A DNA stretch of 10,580 nucleotides from Solirubrobacteraceae bacterium (GTDB lineage Bacteria; Actinomycetota; Thermoleophilia; Solirubrobacterales; Solirubrobacteraceae): the NCBI GenBank assembly GCA_025935735.1, contig JAICUS010000166.1, positions 1 to 10,580 of the forward strand. Reading direction: 5' to 3'. Under the pieces are notes generated by a model. That model had not been told where the DNA came from. It was given only the letters and a program-made list of their open reading frames with translations, and ran no database searches. Made by a program: the position numbers and the translations under genes. This document shows, in pieces, positions 6,873 to 10,580 of the stretch (position 1 is its first letter; each line of letters begins with the position of its first letter).

Positions 6873-6901
6873 TTGCGTTTCGGCTTCGAAAGTCGTAGCT
6901 T
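6873..6901 (+). promoter_or_regulatory. Promoter-like block before the GH2 gene, with TTCGAAAG in the spacer
   Basis: TTGCGT (6873-6878) and TAGCTT (6896-6901) are 17 bases apart. The spacer holds TTCGAA (6885-6890) within the inverted repeat TTTCG-GCTT-CGAAA (6878-6891). Further dyads overlap the -10: GAAAG/CTTTC (6888-6892 and 6899-6903) and AGCTT/AAGCT (6897-6909). Aligned with the block at 2717, 25 of the first 38 bases match, and TTCGAAAG has the same offset to both boxes. CGAAA/TTTCG dyads are known operator elements of LacI-type glycosidase regulators in actinobacteria, so a sugar-responsive repressor is plausible. Confidence 0.55.
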
Positions 6902-6923
6902 TCCAAGCTGAAGCAAAACCGGC

Positions 6924-6930
6924 AAGGAGG
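6924..6930 (+). promoter_or_regulatory. Strong Shine-Dalgarno sequence fixing the GH2 GTG start
   Basis: AAGGAGG matches the 16S 3' end closely and lies seven bases before the GTG at 6938. It is the only convincing ribosome binding site in the window and decides the start of the GH2 gene, whose first residues then read as a signal peptide. Confidence 0.85.
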
Positions 6931-6937
6931 GGGAGCG

Positions 6938-9900
6938 GTGTTCAGGCAACGGACGCGGGCGGTGCTGCCTGCGCTGATCGCTGTGGCGGTGCTGGGCTGG
7001 AGCCATGCGGCGGCGTCGCAGACGGCCGCGCCGACGCCGGCCGACCCGAACCTCGGCGTGCTCAACCAGGGCACGCGCACGACGAGCTTCGACGACGGCT
7101 GGAAGTTCAAGCTGGTCACGCTCGGCGACCCATCCGTCGACGACGGCACCTACGGCAACTCGAGCAACCCGCGCGCGGCCGCGCCCGGGTTCGCCGACGG
7201 CGACTGGGACAGCGTCACGCTCCCGCACGACTGGAGCATCCTGCAGCCGCCGTCGCCGGCGAACACCGACAGGACCGGCTACTTCCCCGGCGGCCTCGGC
7301 TGGTACCGCAAGACGTTCACGCTGCCCGCCGCGGACGCGGGCAAGCGCATCTCGGTCGACTTCGACGGCGTCTTCGACAACTCCTACGTCTATCTGAATG
7401 GGCAGCTGCTGGGGAACCATCCCTACGGCTACACGGGCTACAGCTACGACATCTCCGCCGCCGCGCACACCGACGGGACGCCGAACGTGCTGGCCGTGGT
7501 GGTGCAGAACGACGAGCCGAGCAGCCGCTGGTACTCGGGCAGCGGCATCACCCGCCACGTGCACCTCACGGTGACCAACCCCGTGCACATCACCAGAAAC
7601 GGCATCTTTGTCAGCACGCCGGGCCTGGCGGACACGATCAAGGACGGGTACGCCACCGTCCACGCCACGGCGAGCCTGATCGACCAGAGCGGCGGCAACT
7701 CGACCGCCGACGTCACCTACAAGGTCAAGGACGCCACCGGCGCCGTCGTCGCCCAGGCCACGTCGCACGGCGTGGCGCTCGGGGCCGCCGCCGTCACCGA
7801 CGCACAGGACATCCGGGTCGACGACCCGCACCTGTGGTCGACCGGCACGCCGTACCTGTACACGCTCGAGACCGACGTGTCCGATGGCGGCTCACTCCTC
7901 GACTCGCTGGACACCACGTTCGGCATCCGCTGGATCACCGTCGACCCGAGCGGCGGCGTGTCCATCAACGGGCAGCACGTCAAGCTCCAGGGCGTCGACC
8001 TGCACAACGACCAGGGCGCGCTCGGCTCGGTGAACAACTACGACGCGCTCTGGCGCCAGATGAGCATCCTCAAGAGCATGGGCGTCAACGCGTTCCGGAC
8101 GTCCCACAACCCGCCGTCGCCGGAGATGATCGACGTCTGCCAGCGGCTCGGAATCGTGATGATGGTCGAGGCGTTCGACGCCTGGAACGTCGGGAAGACG
8201 TCGAAGGACTACCACCTCTACTTCGACCAGTGGGGCGACTACGACATCAAGGAGATGGTCGACGAGGCCAAGAACTCGCCGGCCGTGATGATGTGGTCGA
8301 TCGGCAACGAGATCCCGAACTGGACCACGAGCAACCCGTCGCCGGTGCCGATCGAGCAGCGGCTGATCGCGGACATCAAGTCGATCGACACCACGCGGCC
8401 GGTGGTCGCCGGCTCCGACCGCTACCGCAGCCTGCCGCGCGCCGGCAGCGTGGCCGACCAGATGGTCTCCAAGCTCGACGGCCTCGGCCTGAACTACAAC
8501 CCCGCCAAGGTGGTGGACCAGCTGCACGCGATGTACCCGGACAAGTTCTTCTTCGAGTCCGAGTCCTCGTCGGAGACCTCCACCCGCGGCTACTACCAGG
8601 ATCCCGATCAGGTGAACACCGGGCCCAACTACACGCCCGGCAAGCACGAGGTCTCCTCGTATGACAACAACCTGGCGTCGTGGACGATGAGCGACGAGTA
8701 CGGGCTCAAGAAGGACCGCGACCGCCAGTACTTCGCCGGCCAGTTCATCTGGTCGGGGTTCGACTACCTCGGCGAGCCGACGCCGTACAGCGTGTTCCCG
8801 GTGAAGGCGTCGTTCTTCGGCACGATCGACACCGCCGGCTTCCCGAAGGACGCCTATTACCTGTTCCAGTCGCAGTGGACGTCGAAGCCCATGGTCCACC
8901 TGCTGCCGATGAACTGGACCGACTACAAGCCGGGCCAGAACGTGCAGGTGTGGACGTACTCCAACGCGCCCACCGTGGAGCTGTTCCTCAACGGCCGGTC
9001 GCTGGGCGCGAAGTCGTTCGACGCCAAGACGTCCACCGAGGGCGTCAAGTACCTCGAGACGACCGAGTGCAGCAATGACGACAAGCAGTTCACCACCGGC
9101 ACGTGCCCGGGCAGCTACCAGAGCCCGAACGGCAGCTCGGGCAAGCTGCACCTGACCTGGAACGTGCCGTTCGCGCCGGGTCAGCTGGTGGCGGTCGCGC
9201 GGGACGCGGACGGCAACCAGGTCGCGCGCGACGAGGTCGACACGGCGGGCGAGCCGTACACGCTCAAGCTGATCCCCGACAAGACCGTGCTGCGCGACGA
9301 CGGCAAGGCGCTGTCCTACATCGAGACCCAGGTGGTCGACAAGGACGGCGTGATGGTGCCGGACGCCGGCAACACCGTGAAGTTCACCGTCGGCGGCGCG
9401 GGCACGTTCGCCGGCGCCGACAACGGCAAGCAGGACGACGCGGAGCCCTATCACCTCCCGACGCACGACGCGTTCAACGGCAAGGTGCTGGGAATCGTCC
9501 AGTCCAAGACGACCATCGGGCCGATCCGGGTGACCGCGTCGGCCGACGGCCTGGTGCCGGCGAGCACGACGCTCTACTCCAGCGACGAGCAGGGCGACGC
9601 GCTGGTGGCCGTGCGGCCGGTGGAGCGCCGGGTGGAGGTCGGCCACGCGCCCGACCTGCCGGCGACCGTCACCGCGGTGCACGCGGATGACAGCACGGAG
9701 ACGCTGCCGGTCACCTGGAGCTCGCTCCCCGCCGCGGCGCTCACGCGGACCGGCGTCTACACGGTCGACGGCGTCGTCCAGGGCACGCAGGCCCCGGCCA
9801 CGGCGACCGTGACCGTCTACCGCCACGCGAGCATCCAGAGCTACTCCACCGCGGTGGAGGTGGGCGCAGCGCCGTTGGAGCCCTCGCGCGTGCGGCTGAT

Positions 9901-10580
9901 CGACAACGACGGCGTGTCGACCCTGGTCCCGGTGACCTGGGACGCGGTCGACCCGGCGTCCTACGCCGCGCCCGGGCAGTTCTCGGTGCACGGCAGCGTG
10001 CCGGGGACGTCGCTGCGGGCGCTGGCCACGGTGCGGGTGACGAACGACGTCACGCCGAACCAGAACCTCGCCCCGCTGGGCAGCGCGGACGCCAGCTTCA
10101 CCGGCTGGACGAACGCGAACAACCCGCCGCCCACGATCCTGCCGGCCACGATGCTCGACGGCAACACGACGTCGGGCGGCTGGACGAACCGCTACGTGGA
10201 GCCGCAGACCAACGTCCTGCCGGCCGTCTCGCTCTCGCACGCGAGCGACTGGGTGACCCTGCGCTGGCCGCACCCGCAGCACACCGGCTCGCTCACCGCG
10301 TACTTCACGGTGAACGCCAACAGCCAGCTGCCCGCGGCGGTGACCGTGTCCTACTGGACCGGCAGCGACTGGGTGCCCGTGACCAATCAACACGTGACCT
10401 GGGCGACGGCGTCCAACGCGCCGTCGACCATCGCGTTCGACCCGGTGTCGACCACCCGGCTCAAGCTCGACCTCGCGAGCGCCGCGCCCCGCGACCCGAC
10501 CGCCGGCAACGTGACGATCGCCGAGCTGCAGGCCCCCGGCGACGTGGTGGCGCTGAACTCGACGGCCGCGCTGAGCGACC
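6938..10580 (+). CDS. Secreted multidomain GH2 beta-galactosidase-like enzyme (3' partial)
   Basis: Starting at GTG 6938 the frame stays open to the right edge, giving 1214 residues with no stop. Residues 1 to about 28 are a signal peptide (MFRQRTR, hydrophobic core, AAAS). The GH2 jelly-roll sugar-binding domain spans about 48-210 (FDDGWKF, LPHDWS, GGLGWYRKTF, VYLNGQLLG), the Ig-like domain about 215-330 and the TIM barrel about 335-640 (VKLQGVDLHND, FRTSHNPPSPE). The acid/base is Glu458 in MWSIGNE; the nucleophile is best placed at Glu542 in FESESSS, eight residues before an RG as in relatives. Then come a DUF4982-type domain about 652-765 with a Cys711/Cys723 pair, a GH2 C-terminal Ig-like domain about 772-880, two Big_4-like Ig domains about 890-1035 and a discoidin/CBM32-like domain from about 1040. 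It should release beta-linked galactose or a related sugar from polysaccharide outside the cell. It has its own promoter, 71 bases after the permease stop. Beta-glucuronidase or another GH2 specificity remains possible. Confidence 0.92.
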   Translation, partial: MFRQRTRAVLPALIAVAVLGWSHAAASQTAAPTPADPNLGVLNQGTRTTSFDDGWKFKLVTLGDPSVDDGTYGNSSNPRAAAPGFADGDWDSVTLPHDWSILQPPSPANTDRTGYFPGGLGWYRKTFTLPAADAGKRISVDFDGVFDNSYVYLNGQLLGNHPYGYTGYSYDISAAAHTDGTPNVLAVVVQNDEPSSRWYSGSGITRHVHLTVTNPVHITRNGIFVSTPGLADTIKDGYATVHATASLIDQSGGNSTADVTYKVKDATGAVVAQATSHGVALGAAAVTDAQDIRVDDPHLWSTGTPYLYTLETDVSDGGSLLDSLDTTFGIRWITVDPSGGVSINGQHVKLQGVDLHNDQGALGSVNNYDALWRQMSILKSMGVNAFRTSHNPPSPEMIDVCQRLGIVMMVEAFDAWNVGKTSKDYHLYFDQWGDYDIKEMVDEAKNSPAVMMWSIGNEIPNWTTSNPSPVPIEQRLIADIKSIDTTRPVVAGSDRYRSLPRAGSVADQMVSKLDGLGLNYNPAKVVDQLHAMYPDKFFFESESSSETSTRGYYQDPDQVNTGPNYTPGKHEVSSYDNNLASWTMSDEYGLKKDRDRQYFAGQFIWSGFDYLGEPTPYSVFPVKASFFGTIDTAGFPKDAYYLFQSQWTSKPMVHLLPMNWTDYKPGQNVQVWTYSNAPTVELFLNGRSLGAKSFDAKTSTEGVKYLETTECSNDDKQFTTGTCPGSYQSPNGSSGKLHLTWNVPFAPGQLVAVARDADGNQVARDEVDTAGEPYTLKLIPDKTVLRDDGKALSYIETQVVDKDGVMVPDAGNTVKFTVGGAGTFAGADNGKQDDAEPYHLPTHDAFNGKVLGIVQSKTTIGPIRVTASADGLVPASTTLYSSDEQGDALVAVRPVERRVEVGHAPDLPATVTAVHADDSTETLPVTWSSLPAAALTRTGVYTVDGVVQGTQAPATATVTVYRHASIQSYSTAVEVGAAPLEPSRVRLIDNDGVSTLVPVTWDAVDPASYAAPGQFSVHGSVPGTSLRALATVRVTNDVTPNQNLAPLGSADASFTGWTNANNPPPTILPATMLDGNTTSGGWTNRYVEPQTNVLPAVSLSHASDWVTLRWPHPQHTGSLTAYFTVNANSQLPAAVTVSYWTGSDWVPVTNQHVTWATASNAPSTIAFDPVSTTRLKLDLASAAPRDPTAGNVTIAELQAPGDVVALNSTAALSD

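Noticed and set aside
7005..9690. Several + strand frames (7005-7397, 7834-8664, 8680-9078, 9103-9690) in the GH2 region.
   Set aside because: They are out-of-frame shadows of the single uninterrupted GH2 frame that starts at 6938 and runs off the window.
7892..10393. An 833-residue open frame on the minus strand opposite the GH2 gene.
   Set aside because: Its composition is almost entirely Arg, Ala, Gly, Val, His and Asp with no recognisable domain, as expected for the antisense of GC-rich coding DNA. The + strand frame here reads as a clear GH2 enzyme.

Overview
The window is a very GC-rich stretch (strong G/C bias at third codon positions, many GTG/TTG start candidates, long spurious antisense frames). 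It looks like a high-GC actinobacterium, most likely a soil member of the Thermoleophilia/Solirubrobacterales. The best hints are the tail domain on the rhamnosidase-like protein and the cysteine-containing all-beta C-terminal domain on the kelch protein; both are types I associate from memory with secreted proteins of that group. All supported genes lie on the + strand; no RNA genes, insertion sequences or CRISPR arrays are visible, and no gene-free stretch exceeds about 100 bases.

Layout: (1) 1-1151, the C-terminal half of an MMPL/RND-type membrane transporter entering from the left edge. (2) 1205-2689, a secreted seven-bladed kelch beta-propeller with a Pro/Thr linker and a C-terminal Ig-like domain, followed by a good hairpin. 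(3) 2775-5372, a GH78 alpha-L-rhamnosidase-like protein that appears reduced in three places: no signal peptide or ribosome binding site, about 200 residues of the catalytic barrel missing in frame, and a tail domain cut short. (4) 5403-6866, an MFS sugar-porter-like permease, 30 bases downstream of (3). (5) 6938 to the right edge, the first 1214 residues of a large secreted GH2 beta-galactosidase-like enzyme with Ig-like and discoidin-like accessory domains; this frame stays open to the end of the window and has an ideal Shine-Dalgarno sequence.

Genes 3-5 read as a small glycan-use locus: extracellular enzymes to strip rhamnose and beta-linked galactose or related sugars from plant cell-wall polysaccharide, and a permease to import a released sugar. 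Supporting joint control, the short regions before genes 3 and 5 share a promoter-like block with the same geometry: a TTG-type -35, a 17-base spacer carrying TTCGAAAG at the same offset, and a TA-type -10. The most unusual points are the reduced GH78 gene placed directly behind this shared promoter, and two related beta-rich modules inserted at two different places in that protein. I did not find a clearly new defence, RNA or mobile system here.
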